From Bacteroidota bacterium (lineage in GTDB: Bacteria > Bacteroidota > Bacteroidia > Chitinophagales > Chitinophagaceae), in assembly GCA_947457075.1 (NCBI GenBank), contig CANGUG010000015.1, positions 35,079 to 99,078 of the forward strand: a DNA stretch of 64,000 bases, read 5' to 3'. This document shows positions 8,992 to 17,801 of this stretch, piece after piece. The notes under the pieces are model-generated. The model was not told where the DNA came from and searched no databases. It saw nothing but the letters and a program-made list of their open reading frames with translations. Position 1 is the first letter of the stretch. Each line of letters starts with the position of its first letter. The position numbers and the translations under genes are program-made.

Positions 8992-9582
8992 ATGAATGAT
9001 TCGGGCATTTATCTTCATTTAGGGTTTGGTCATATAATGGACTGGGCAGCCTGGGATCATATACTTTTTGTGTTGGTATTGACCCTGCGGTATCAATGGA
9101 CAGACTGGAAAAAATTGCTGGTTTTGGTCACTGCCTTTACCGTTGGTCATTCTGTTACTTTAGCTTTAAGTACTTTACAATGGGTTGACCTACCCTCGGA
9201 TTGGATTGAAATCCTTATACCAATTACCATAATACTGACTGGAATAGCCAATTTTTGGGTAAAATCCTTTCAATTCAAGTCAAAATACCCCTTTATTTAC
9301 TTTCTAGCCCTGTTTTTTGGGTTAATTCATGGTTTAGGGTTCAGTAATTATCTTAAAAGTATGCTCGGACAAGAGGAATCCCTACTTGGACCACTCTTCA
9401 CATTTAATCTGGGTTTGGAGCTAGGACAGGTGCTGATTGTAGGTGGAATTTTAATAATTTCATTTATATTCGTATCCCTATTAAAAGTGAAAAGAGTGCG
9501 TTATTTACAGATAGGTTCTGTACTTGCCATCGCTTTTGCTTTGAATATGGTTTTAGAAAGAATCTTACCGATTATTAAATAG
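8992..9582 (+). CDS. HupE/UreJ family membrane protein
   Basis: A 196-aa integral membrane protein with about six hydrophobic helices. The family-typical N-terminus is HLGFGHIMDWAAWDHILFVL (His-rich, probably metal-binding), followed by FTVGHSVTLALS and LIHGLGFSNYL. HupE and UreJ proteins are linked to nickel or other metal transport. No urease or hydrogenase genes are present, so the metal is unknown. It ends 13 nt before a secreted zinc peptidase gene, so the two are likely one operon. Confidence 0.82.
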   Translation: MNDSGIYLHLGFGHIMDWAAWDHILFVLVLTLRYQWTDWKKLLVLVTAFTVGHSVTLALSTLQWVDLPSDWIEILIPITIILTGIANFWVKSFQFKSKYPFIYFLALFFGLIHGLGFSNYLKSMLGQEESLLGPLFTFNLGLELGQVLIVGGILIISFIFVSLLKVKRVRYLQIGSVLAIAFALNMVLERILPIIK

Positions 9583-9595
9583 AAAAAAATCACAA

Positions 9596-11971
9596 ATGAA
9601 GAAACTATTGTCCCTCAGTTTTCTTTTATTGAGCACCTGCTCAGTAATCGTTGCACAAGACATACGCAACAACCCAACATCAAATCATGGCAACAAGTTT
9701 GAGCAATTGGGTACTATTTTACCAACGCCCAACGAATACCGTACAGCGAGTGGTGCGCCTGGTCCAAAATATTGGCAACAACGTGCCGACTATGATATCA
9801 AAGCAACCCTTGATGAAAAGAACTTATTATTAACTGGAGCAGAAACAGTTACTTATTTCAACAACTCACCCGATGTGTTAACTTATTTATGGTTACAATT
9901 AGATGAGAATGAACATAGTTCAACAAAGAATGCCGGTTATCCAGAAAGTAGTTCATTGGGAAGAGGGATGAGTCCTGCAGCCATCGATAAATTGGCTGAA
10001 GAACAAACAGACAATGGTTTAGGAGTGAACATTAAAAAAGTAACAGATGCCTTGGGCGCCAATTTAAAATACACTGTGAATAAAACCATGATGCGTATTG
10101 AATTGCCTACCGCATTAAAACCAGGTCAAAAATTTGCTTTCAAAATTGATTGGAATTATAAAATTACTGACCGTATGACTATTGGTGGTCGCGGTGGATA
10201 TGAGTATTTCCCTGAAGACGGCAATTATATATTTACCATGGCTCAATGGTTCCCACGTTTATGTGTGTACTCTGATTTCCAAGGATGGCAACATCATCAG
10301 TTTACAGGAAGAGGGGAATTTGCATTGACTTTTGGAAATTATAATGTAGCTATAACTGTTCCTGCAGACCACGTGGTAATGGCCACAGGAGAGTGTAAAA
10401 ACTATCCAGCCGTATTGAGCCCAGCGCAATTGGCAAGATGGAACAAAGCACAAGCATCTTATACCGAACCAGTAGAAGTAGTTACTTTAGAAGAGGCAAA
10501 AAATGCTGAAAAAAATGCGTTAAAAACAACTAAAACTTGGGTGTTCAATGCCGAGAATGTGCGTGATTTTGCATTTGGTAGCAGCCGTAAATTTGTATGG
10601 GATGCAATGGCAACCAATGTAGAAGGTAAGAAAGTAATGAGCATGAGTGGTTATGGTAAAGAAGCATATGGCTTATACCGTAAGTTTTCAACCAAAGCAG
10701 TAGCGCATACCATCAAAACCTATTCTAAGTTTTCAATTCCTTATCCATATCCTGTCGCACAAAGTATTGAGGCTGCAAATGGTATGGAGTATCCCATGAT
10801 TTGCTTCAACTATGGCCGTACCGAAAAAGACGGAACTTATACCGAGGCAACTAAAAATGGAATGTTAGGTGTGGTGATTCATGAAGTGGGTCACAACTTT
10901 TTCCCAATGATTGTAAACTCTGACGAGCGTCAATGGTCTTGGATGGACGAGGGATTAAATTCTTACGTTCAATACTTAACGCAGGAATTATACGACAATA
11001 AATTCCCATCAAGAGGAGGACCAGCATGGTCTATTGTAGATTATATGAAATTACCTAAGGATCAATTAGAGCCAATTATGACGAATAGTGAAAACATTAT
11101 TGGTTTTGGTCCTAATGCCTACACTAAGCCAGCTACTGGATTGAATATTTTACGTGAAACCATCATGGGGCGTGAATTATTTGATTATTCATTTAAAGAA
11201 TATTCAAGACGTTGGGCATTTAAGCATCCAACACCAGCCGACTTGTTCAGAACAATTGAAGATGCAAGTGCGGAGGATTTAGATTGGTTCTGGAGAGGAT
11301 GGTTCTATAGCATTGATCCTTGTGACATTGCCATTGATACAGTGAAGCATGCGGTATATGATCCAACTGCAGCTGCCCCAACACCAAGAACAGGTGGTAT
11401 GCAAAGAAATTTGGATAAGCCGGCAGTAAATGCTTTTGAGGATATCTCAAAAATCAGAAATAGAGAAGATAAGTCTATCGTATTCTTAACAGATGTTGAC
11501 ACTACTTTACGTGATTTTTATTGGAGATATGACAGAGGTATTGAGCCTTACGATTCAGAAACAAAGCAACCAATGCCTAACTTTGGTACACCCACTGTGT
11601 TAGGGGATGAGGAGAAAGCAAAATATGCGAATGCTAATTTGTATGAAATCACATTCTTAAACAAAGGCGGATTGGTAATGCCCATTATTGTTGAGTTTAC
11701 TTTTGCCGATGGTACAAAGGAAACGAAGCGTATCCCTGCTCAAATTTGGAGAAAGAATGAAAATAAAGTAACCAAAGTATTTTATACTAATAAAAGAGCC
11801 GTATCTATTAAATTAGATCCAATGCGTGAAACAGCCGATATTGATGAAACCAATAATAGCTGGCCAAATCTCGCAGAGCCAAGTAAATTTACTTTGTTCA
11901 AAACAAAATCAGTTGGTCGTGGCCAATCCATTGGATTGTCTCCAATGCAAGCTGCAGCAAATAAAAAATAA
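9596..11971 (+). CDS. Secreted M1-family zinc metallopeptidase
   Basis: A 791-aa protein with a signal peptide (MKKLLSLSFLLLSTCSVIVAQ). The catalytic centre is HEVGHNFFPMIVNSDERQWSWMDEG: zinc ligands H429 and H433 and, 19 residues later, E452, the HExxH-18-E spacing of M1. The substrate-binding NGMEYP (like GAMEN) is at about 395-400. The C-terminal 200 residues are a separate, probably beta-sandwich region. It likely degrades peptides in the periplasm or at the surface. The preceding HupE-like transporter is probably co-transcribed. A bidirectional terminator follows. Confidence 0.88.
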   Translation: MKKLLSLSFLLLSTCSVIVAQDIRNNPTSNHGNKFEQLGTILPTPNEYRTASGAPGPKYWQQRADYDIKATLDEKNLLLTGAETVTYFNNSPDVLTYLWLQLDENEHSSTKNAGYPESSSLGRGMSPAAIDKLAEEQTDNGLGVNIKKVTDALGANLKYTVNKTMMRIELPTALKPGQKFAFKIDWNYKITDRMTIGGRGGYEYFPEDGNYIFTMAQWFPRLCVYSDFQGWQHHQFTGRGEFALTFGNYNVAITVPADHVVMATGECKNYPAVLSPAQLARWNKAQASYTEPVEVVTLEEAKNAEKNALKTTKTWVFNAENVRDFAFGSSRKFVWDAMATNVEGKKVMSMSGYGKEAYGLYRKFSTKAVAHTIKTYSKFSIPYPYPVAQSIEAANGMEYPMICFNYGRTEKDGTYTEATKNGMLGVVIHEVGHNFFPMIVNSDERQWSWMDEGLNSYVQYLTQELYDNKFPSRGGPAWSIVDYMKLPKDQLEPIMTNSENIIGFGPNAYTKPATGLNILRETIMGRELFDYSFKEYSRRWAFKHPTPADLFRTIEDASAEDLDWFWRGWFYSIDPCDIAIDTVKHAVYDPTAAAPTPRTGGMQRNLDKPAVNAFEDISKIRNREDKSIVFLTDVDTTLRDFYWRYDRGIEPYDSETKQPMPNFGTPTVLGDEEKAKYANANLYEITFLNKGGLVMPIIVEFTFADGTKETKRIPAQIWRKNENKVTKVFYTNKRAVSIKLDPMRETADIDETNNSWPNLAEPSKFTLFKTKSVGRGQSIGLSPMQAAANKK

Positions 11972-11984
11972 ACTAACTGTTTAT

Positions 11985-12026
11985 ATTACAAAAAAGCCCC
12001 TGAGTAATCAGGGGCTTTTTTGTAAT
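11985..12026. terminator. Bidirectional terminator after the M1 peptidase
   Basis: A perfect 19-bp stem (ATTACAAAAAAGCCCCTGA), GTAA loop, with U-tracts both ways, between convergent M1 peptidase and rluD genes. Confidence 0.93.
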
Positions 12027-12077
12027 TATTTGAATTTCAATAGCACTTATTGATAAATATTACTTTCATACTAAATT

Positions 12078-13133
12078 TTAGTTCTCCAAACTATGCGCAG
12101 CCGATTTGTAGTTTTTCCATTTGGTAATGGCTGCTTGTATATCTGAAGGTAATTCACTTTCAAAGCGCATTAATTTTTCGGTAGTAGGATGCACAAAGCC
12201 AAGGGTGGCTGCATGTAAAGCACACCTTGGACAAGCTTCAAAACAGTTATCTACGAACTGTTTGTACTTGGTATAAATAGTGCCTTTTAAAATTCGGTCT
12301 CCACCATATTCATTGTCATTAAATAAAGTGTGTCCAATATGTTTCATGTGCACACGTATTTGATGCGTACGCCCTGTTTCTAAAATACATGAAACTAGGG
12401 TAGTGTAATTGTATCGCTCAATTACTTTATAATGTGTAATAGCATGTTTGCCTACATCACCCTCTGGATAGGCATCAAACATTTTTCTAAATGTTTTGTG
12501 TCGTGCAATATGCGCATTAACAGTCCCTTCCTCCTGTTCCATATCACCCCAAACTAAGGCTACATATTTTCTTTCTACTGTATGGTTAAAAAATTGTTTT
12601 GCTAAATGACTTGCTGCTTCGGCTGTTTTTGCCAATACAATTAATCCAGTCGTATTTTTATCAATTCTGTGTACCAATCCAAAACGCGGTAAAACCTCTT
12701 CACTTAAATTGGGGTTTTGAGCTAGTAAATGATAAGCAACTCCATTTAATAAAGTGCCGGTATAATTTCCAATACCAGGGTGTACCACCATATTGGCAGG
12801 TTTGTTAATGACCATTACTGCATCGTCCTCATACACAATATCCAAATTCATCTGTTCTGGTTTCAATTCCGTGTATTCTGGATTCACATAGCTCATATAA
12901 GTAACTTCATCCCCAGGACGCGTTCGATAATTGCTTTTTACTACTTTCCCATTTACCGTTAAAAAGCCCCCTTCGATACCGTTTTGTAATTTACTTCGCG
13001 TCATGCCTTCAATACGCATTTGCACCCATTTGTCAATACGCATCGGTTCCTGGCCTTTATCTACCATAAAAGTCAGTTTCTCATATACTTCCTCGTTATT
13101 TTCGTCTTGTATTAAATCCTGTTCAGTTGACAT
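12078..13133 (-). CDS. rluD: RluD-type 23S rRNA pseudouridine synthase
   Basis: A 351-aa protein with an N-terminal S4 RNA-binding domain (MRIDKWVQMRIEGMTRSKLQ, about 31-85) and an RluA-family catalytic domain. The catalytic Asp lies in FGLVHRIDKNTTGLIVLAK (D158), and ETGRTHQIRVHMKHIGH is also conserved. RluD modifies helix 69 of 23S rRNA; the S4 domain and length favour RluD over RluA or RluC. A TACTTTTG box is only 4 nt from the ATG. Confidence 0.85.
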   Translation of the reverse strand: MSTEQDLIQDENNEEVYEKLTFMVDKGQEPMRIDKWVQMRIEGMTRSKLQNGIEGGFLTVNGKVVKSNYRTRPGDEVTYMSYVNPEYTELKPEQMNLDIVYEDDAVMVINKPANMVVHPGIGNYTGTLLNGVAYHLLAQNPNLSEEVLPRFGLVHRIDKNTTGLIVLAKTAEAASHLAKQFFNHTVERKYVALVWGDMEQEEGTVNAHIARHKTFRKMFDAYPEGDVGKHAITHYKVIERYNYTTLVSCILETGRTHQIRVHMKHIGHTLFNDNEYGGDRILKGTIYTKYKQFVDNCFEACPRCALHAATLGFVHPTTEKLMRFESELPSDIQAAITKWKNYKSAAHSLEN

Positions 13134-13137
13134 GTTG

Positions 13138-13173
13138 CAAAAGTAGGATATTGCAGCTTAGTTTGTAACTTTG
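13138..13173. promoter_or_regulatory. Divergent rluD/lipB promoter pair
   Basis: The 44-nt gap holds two exact -7 boxes: TACTTTTG for rluD (13138-13145, minus) and TAACTTTG for lipB (13166-13173, plus). Each is 4 nt from its ATG, so both mRNAs should be leaderless or nearly so. Confidence 0.55.
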
Positions 13174-13177
13174 TTCC

Positions 13178-13885
13178 ATGCGTCAACAAGTATATTTTGA
13201 AGATTTAGGGGTTAAATCCTATCAACCTACATGGGATTACCAGGAGGCGCTATTGGCTGCGAATACGCAAATTAAATTTAAAGCAAGGGAAAAGGAGGAG
13301 GATGTGCGCCAAACAGCTACGGAACATAGATTGTTGTTGGTGGAGCATCCGCCTGTATTTACCTTAGGGAAAAATGGGAAAAGAGCGCATGTATTGGTGT
13401 CGGAGGAGCATTTAAATAAGCTTGGAATTGAGTTTTTCCACATTAATAGAGGGGGTGATATCACTTATCATGGACCTCAACAAATTGTGGGGTATCCCAT
13501 TTTAGACTTGGATAAATTTAAAACTGATTTAGGTTGGTATTTAAGAAGTTTGGAGCAAGTAATTATTGATACGATCGCGGAATATGGGTTAATTGGAGAA
13601 AGAAGTTCGGGAGAAACGGGCGTTTGGTTACAACCCGATGATCCATTTATGGCGCGTAAAATTTGTGCTATGGGAATTAAATGCAGTAGATGGGTCACCA
13701 TGCATGGATTTGCTTTAAATGTAAATCCAGACCTCTCTCATTTTGAATACATTGTTCCCTGTGGAATACAAGGGAAAACGGTAACCTCTTTAGAAAAAGA
13801 GTTAGGATATAAAGTGAATTATGAGGAAGTGAAAGAAAAAATCAAGCATCATTTTCAACGAATTTTTGAAGTTGATTTAGTTTAG
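13178..13885 (+). CDS. lipB: Octanoyltransferase LipB
   Basis: A 235-aa lipoyl(octanoyl) transferase. Signatures are RGGDITYHGPQQIVGYPILD, the catalytic lysine region MARKICAMGIKCSRWVTMHG (K161) and the catalytic cysteine in YIVPCGIQGKTVTSL (C195). LipB moves octanoate from acyl carrier protein onto lipoyl domains of 2-oxoacid dehydrogenases and GcvH. LipA is not in the window. Start chosen at 13178 because the promoter box immediately precedes it. Confidence 0.93.
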   Translation: MRQQVYFEDLGVKSYQPTWDYQEALLAANTQIKFKAREKEEDVRQTATEHRLLLVEHPPVFTLGKNGKRAHVLVSEEHLNKLGIEFFHINRGGDITYHGPQQIVGYPILDLDKFKTDLGWYLRSLEQVIIDTIAEYGLIGERSSGETGVWLQPDDPFMARKICAMGIKCSRWVTMHGFALNVNPDLSHFEYIVPCGIQGKTVTSLEKELGYKVNYEEVKEKIKHHFQRIFEVDLV

Positions 13886-13886
13886 T

Positions 13887-13906
13887 TTTGTTTGTTTGTT
13901 TGTTTG
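13887..13906 (+). repeat. (TTTG)5 microsatellite
   Basis: Five perfect TTTG units start 1 nt after the lipB stop, in the noncoding space before a convergent gene. Slippage here would not alter either reading frame. Confidence 0.9.
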
Positions 13907-13969
13907 TATTCCCGCAATACAGGGCAATTTCAGCTTAATGAATACAGTTAACTTGTTATGAAACTTCAA

Positions 13970-14911
13970 TTAAAAATGAAGCACTCCTTTGGGAAGGGAC
14001 CTATTCCCTTGCAAGCCTCCACTATGTATTATTAAGACCTTACTTTTGGGATTAAAATAATTGGCTTGCATTAACTGCTCCGCAGCGTAAAAAACTTTTC
14101 CTGTATAAACAATATCAGTAGGGATGGAAGCATGCTCCCATAAGCGATTCATGAAATTAATTTGTGCGGGGGTTGTTTTAGCATAACCACCTTGATGAAA
14201 TTCATGTAATAAAGTAAAAGCTGCATTTTTATCCTCCAACAACTCAATAATTTCTGAATGGATCGTGCCTTCATTTTTTAATACTGGAATCCCAATCATA
14301 TTTTGGTGCTTTTCTACAGCATTGATTACTCCAGCAATCATCGTGCCAGTACCAACTGCACATATTATATAATCGTATTCATGAATTGGATTCACAATAT
14401 GAATATTGCTGAAATGAACTGATTCATTGCTTCTATTCATTGGCGCCCAATCGCTAATCATTGTAGAAGCACCTTTAGCACCTAATGCGCCATAACCTCC
14501 TTCGTCAATAAAATAAAGTTTATTTGTAGATGGGTAATTTTGATGGAGCAATTCATTTTTCTTTTCTTGAAATAAGGTTCTTCCTACAAAAACTATATCC
14601 ATTCCATAATCAATAGCCTCTTGTAAAGTAGGGGTAATTGGTTCGCCTTCATTGGAACGGACATAGCCTATGCATTTCAATCCATTTTCTTTGGCTTCAT
14701 AGGCAAGGGCCACTAAATGGTTGGAATAAGGACCTCCAAAACTTGCAATGGTATTAGCCTGGCTTTTTATTGCTTCATGTACATAATAGCGCAACTTATA
14801 CCATTTATTGCCACTGATAATTGGATGAATCTGGTCCAGCCTTAAAGTATCAATGGCAACTTGATTGTTGCTTAAAAAGGGAATAGGCTCAATGTTTGGG
14901 CTAGGGTTCAA
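13970..14911 (-). CDS. PLP-dependent ACC deaminase / D-cysteine desulfhydrase family
   Basis: A 313-aa fold-type II PLP enzyme. The Schiff-base lysine is in ISGNKWYKLRYY (about K36), the cofactor-binding run is SFGGPYSNHLVALAYEA, and AVGTGTMIAGVIN is a PLP-phosphate-type loop. The family includes 1-aminocyclopropane-1-carboxylate deaminase and D-cysteine desulfhydrase; residues that separate them cannot be judged by eye, and the desulfhydrase role is at least as likely here. Monocistronic, convergent with lipB and divergent from the nucleotidyltransferase. Confidence 0.8.
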   Translation of the reverse strand: MNPSPNIEPIPFLSNNQVAIDTLRLDQIHPIISGNKWYKLRYYVHEAIKSQANTIASFGGPYSNHLVALAYEAKENGLKCIGYVRSNEGEPITPTLQEAIDYGMDIVFVGRTLFQEKKNELLHQNYPSTNKLYFIDEGGYGALGAKGASTMISDWAPMNRSNESVHFSNIHIVNPIHEYDYIICAVGTGTMIAGVINAVEKHQNMIGIPVLKNEGTIHSEIIELLEDKNAAFTLLHEFHQGGYAKTTPAQINFMNRLWEHASIPTDIVYTGKVFYAAEQLMQANYFNPKSKVLIIHSGGLQGNRSLPKGVLHF

Positions 14912-14995
14912 TCTGTTTATTTTTAATGAAAATCAGCTATTTTTGTAAACAGTATTTTTACAATAAGTAAAAGTACAAAATATAAATCTTGAATA

Positions 14996-15898
14996 ATGAG
15001 TGCACCTACATTAGTGATATTAGCAGCGGGTATGGCGAGTAGATATGGTAGTCAAAAGCAAACGGAAGGTTTTGGCCCCAATGGAGAAACCATTATGGAC
15101 TATTCTATTTATGATGCAATTAGAGCTGGATTTGGCAAAGTGGTATTTATTATTAGGGAAGATTTTAGCGAAGCATTTAAGGCAAGTTTTGAACCAAAAT
15201 TGAAAGGCAAAATACATACAGCGTATGTTTTTCAATCCTTGGATAAGTTCACCGAAGGTCATCAAGTGCATCCTGATCGTGCCAAGCCATGGGGGACAGC
15301 ACATGCAGTATTGTGCACAAAGGGCATGGTCAATGAACCCTTTGCTGTGATCAATGCCGACGATTATTATGGAGCTGAGGCATTTGCCCAAGCGTATCAA
15401 TTTTTAACAAAGGAGTGCAATGATAAAACCTATTGTATTTTAGGATATGAGTTGGCCAATACTTTAAGTGAAAATGGAACGGTGAGTAGAGGAGTTTGTA
15501 CTGTGGATGAAAATAATACTTTGACAAAAATTGTGGAGCGCACAAAAATTTATAGGAAAGACAATGGTATTGTATTTGAGGAGGAGGGTATTGAAACTCC
15601 ATTGTTGAAAGATACCAGAGTGAGTATGAATTTCATGTGTTTTGCGCCTAATTTCATTGATTTATGCGAAAAAGAGTTTAGCCAATTTTTAGAAAAACAA
15701 GGACAAGCACTAAAATCAGAATTCTATATTCCCTTTGTTGCAGGTCAATTTTCTCATTTAGGTTTAGGCAATGTGAAAGTGATTAGTACCAATGCCAAAT
15801 GGTTTGGTGTTACCTATAAAGAGGATGCTCCAATGGTAAAAGCAAATATAGACGCACTTGTCAATAACCATGTGTATCCTGCGGATTTGTGGAAATAA
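14996..15898 (+). CDS. Sugar-phosphate nucleotidyltransferase
   Basis: A 300-aa protein with a nucleotidyltransferase fold. The N-terminal nucleotide-binding motif is LVILAAGMASRYGSQKQ, the Mg-binding Asp pair is in FAVINADDYYG (about residue 120), and FQSLDKFTEGHQVHPDRAKPWGTAHAV resembles NDP-sugar pyrophosphorylases. It presumably joins a sugar-1-phosphate to NTP. Sugar and base are not predictable. A TATTTTTG box lies at 14938-14945. A strong bidirectional terminator follows. Confidence 0.8.
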   Translation: MSAPTLVILAAGMASRYGSQKQTEGFGPNGETIMDYSIYDAIRAGFGKVVFIIREDFSEAFKASFEPKLKGKIHTAYVFQSLDKFTEGHQVHPDRAKPWGTAHAVLCTKGMVNEPFAVINADDYYGAEAFAQAYQFLTKECNDKTYCILGYELANTLSENGTVSRGVCTVDENNTLTKIVERTKIYRKDNGIVFEEEGIETPLLKDTRVSMNFMCFAPNFIDLCEKEFSQFLEKQGQALKSEFYIPFVAGQFSHLGLGNVKVISTNAKWFGVTYKEDAPMVKANIDALVNNHVYPADLWK

Positions 15899-15919
15899 TG
15901 GACCTACTTGAAAAATATG

Positions 15920-15959
15920 CATAAAAAAAGAGTCAACCTAAGTTGACTCTTTTTTTATG
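15920..15959. terminator. Bidirectional terminator
   Basis: An 18-bp perfect stem (CATAAAAAAAGAGTCAAC) with CTAA loop and T-runs in both directions, between the nucleotidyltransferase and the convergent protease gene. Confidence 0.92.
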
Positions 15960-15982
15960 AGCGCTGCTCATATATTAAATCC

Positions 15983-17086
15983 TTAATTGAAAGAACGAAT
16001 ATTGTAAATGTAATTTTTCAAATTACTGATTTGCTTTTTTCGATCATTTTTCCCAATAGATTTTTTTGCAATTTTTATGGTATTTTCTTTGGAGGCCGCT
16101 TCAATTAGATCAAATATTTTTGATGACTTAATCGCAAATGCAACACCCTCTGCTTGTTTTTGACGTGTATTAATGATGCCAATAAGCTCGGCATTATCAT
16201 TAAATACAGGCGCTCCTGAATAACCAGGGTTAGCGCTAATTTGTATTTGATAAGCATTGCTATCTCCTTCAAATCCTGATTGAGCACTTAAATACCCCTT
16301 ACCATAAACAATATCATTGTCGTTTCTTGGGTAACCTAAAATATAAATTTCTTCCCCTAATTCGCTTTTCTTATTTCTGATAGAATAAGGAATTGATTTT
16401 GGTTGAACAAAGTCAGCGTCTTCAATTTTTAATAAAGCTAAGTCACTACTTTTATCAGTATAAATAATGGTGGCATTCAATTCCTGTCCAGTGCTACTAA
16501 TTACAATTGCATCATCTCCTTTTAAAACGTGTGCGTTAGTAATGATATAGCCCTTAGTGTCAATTAAAAAACCCGAACCACCACTAATTAATTTTGCATT
16601 TTCAGGAAGTTTGGTTTTCACTTCATTTAATAAGTGACCTTGTACTTTTTGGTTGTTTTTAATAATCTCAATTGCTTTACTAAGCTGCAATACTTGAGAT
16701 CCATTTAAACTCGGAGAGAAATACATTAACATGACTGTGGTAATACCAGCGATAAATCCACCAACAGATGCTGCAATGGCAGTTACTTTTTTGTATTTGG
16801 ACCAAAGTTGAATCACTTTGAATTTGGTGGACTGCTCATTGATTGGAGCCCACTCACCCGCTTCAAATAAAGTATTAAAAGTTATTTCTGTTGTTCTAGT
16901 AAAGTTCTTGCGCTTTGCAAAATTGTCCATTTCATGTAAAAACATGCTATGCTCAACCACCATTTGGTCAATCTCGGGGGTATTTTTACGAATGGACTCA
17001 AATTGAGCAGCCTCAGCAGGGGACATTTCGCCAGCTAAGTATTTTTCAATTGCTTCTAATAATTGTATATCGTCCATTGTTGTCAT
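15983..17086 (-). CDS. Anti-sigma-like domain fused to a trypsin-like serine protease
   Basis: A 367-aa protein in three parts. Residues 1-60 (EAIEKYLAGEMSPAEAAQFE) resemble the cytoplasmic N-terminus of Bacteroidota anti-sigma factors. One transmembrane helix follows at about 101-123. The periplasmic part is an HtrA-like trypsin fold with a full triad: H186 (TNAHVL), D215 (SSDLALLK), S290 (NPGYSGAPVF). There is no PDZ domain. It lies 9 nt downstream of an ECF-type sigma factor gene, so it probably holds that sigma factor and responds to a periplasmic signal. The protease and membrane parts are clear; the anti-sigma role is inferred from the N-terminus and position. An alternative start is M4 (17077). 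Confidence 0.8.
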   Translation of the reverse strand: MTTMDDIQLLEAIEKYLAGEMSPAEAAQFESIRKNTPEIDQMVVEHSMFLHEMDNFAKRKNFTRTTEITFNTLFEAGEWAPINEQSTKFKVIQLWSKYKKVTAIAASVGGFIAGITTVMLMYFSPSLNGSQVLQLSKAIEIIKNNQKVQGHLLNEVKTKLPENAKLISGGSGFLIDTKGYIITNAHVLKGDDAIVISSTGQELNATIIYTDKSSDLALLKIEDADFVQPKSIPYSIRNKKSELGEEIYILGYPRNDNDIVYGKGYLSAQSGFEGDSNAYQIQISANPGYSGAPVFNDNAELIGIINTRQKQAEGVAFAIKSSKIFDLIEAASKENTIKIAKKSIGKNDRKKQISNLKNYIYNIRSFN

Positions 17087-17095
17087 TCTATTATT

Positions 17096-17686
17096 TTAAT
17101 CTCCAATATTATACTGCGCAAAAAACAGCTTTTTTAAACGCATCAAACATTTATATTTTTGGTTCTTGGCATTATCTGAATTGGTATATCCAAATTCTGC
17201 CGCTAGGGCTTGCATATCTTTTTTATTCAAATAATATCCTTCCAGCAAACTCTTGCAGGGTTCTCCAAGGCTGTTGAGTGCCCTGTCCATAATTGCAAAA
17301 GCAGCATCCTTTTTTGCGGATTCGTCCATATCCATTTCAAGGGATACAGATTCTTCCTCGGTACTTAATGGGGTACTATACCTTCCCATTTGTTGTAACC
17401 TTTTGAGCCAAAGATGCTTACATATAGAAAAAAGATAGGTTTTTATTTGACAGGTAAGTGAAAATGAGTCAATTTGTACCTTTTCATACAAAGTAATCAT
17501 CGCTTCCTGAAATATATCCCTAGCATCATCCAAAGAGCCGTTATTGTTGGTAACGAAATGCTGAATCATACCAAAATGACTCTTGTAAAGCGTTTCAACC
17601 GCTTTGGAGTCATTGTTTGCGAGCCCCTTTAAAAGGGCTTGTTCGTTGTATTCAGCTTTCAAGATATTAATACTTTGTAAGGTCAA
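17096..17686 (-). CDS. ECF-type RNA polymerase sigma factor
   Basis: A 196-aa sigma-70 family protein. Region 2 is visible in DARDIFQEAMITLYEK and LTCQIKTYLFSICKHLWLKRLQ; region 4 in LGEPCKSLLEGYYLNKKDMQALAAEFGYT with the following helix-turn-helix. It should direct RNA polymerase to a stress or envelope regulon under control of the downstream membrane protease/anti-sigma protein. The ORF-track start is TTG at 17686, and a TACTTTTG box overlaps that codon. A second TTG at 17662 (LKAEYNEQALL) gives 188 aa and may be the true start. Confidence 0.87.
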   Translation of the reverse strand: MTLQSINILKAEYNEQALLKGLANNDSKAVETLYKSHFGMIQHFVTNNNGSLDDARDIFQEAMITLYEKVQIDSFSLTCQIKTYLFSICKHLWLKRLQQMGRYSTPLSTEEESVSLEMDMDESAKKDAAFAIMDRALNSLGEPCKSLLEGYYLNKKDMQALAAEFGYTNSDNAKNQKYKCLMRLKKLFFAQYNIGD

Positions 17687-17801
17687 AAGTAACCCAATTT
17701 GCTTATTTAATTTATTTTTTACATTTTTTGGGGTACTGGGGGTTACCTTTTAGCAGTTTCTGTATTAAAAGTATAAATTAAACAATTAAAAATCTTTCCA
17801 A

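Noticed and set aside
8992-9582. Urease or hydrogenase accessory locus
   Set aside because: No ure or hup structural genes are adjacent; only the HupE/UreJ-like transporter is present.
13887-13906. TTTG repeat as a phase-variation switch
   Set aside because: The repeat is after the lipB stop and not in a promoter spacer, so no on/off effect is expected.
15020-15602. Minus-strand ORFs opposite the nucleotidyltransferase
   Set aside because: Shadows of a conserved gene with clear motifs on the plus strand.
16915-17277. Plus-strand ORF of 120 aa opposite the sigma/protease genes
   Set aside because: It is a shadow of two well-supported minus-strand genes and spans their junction.
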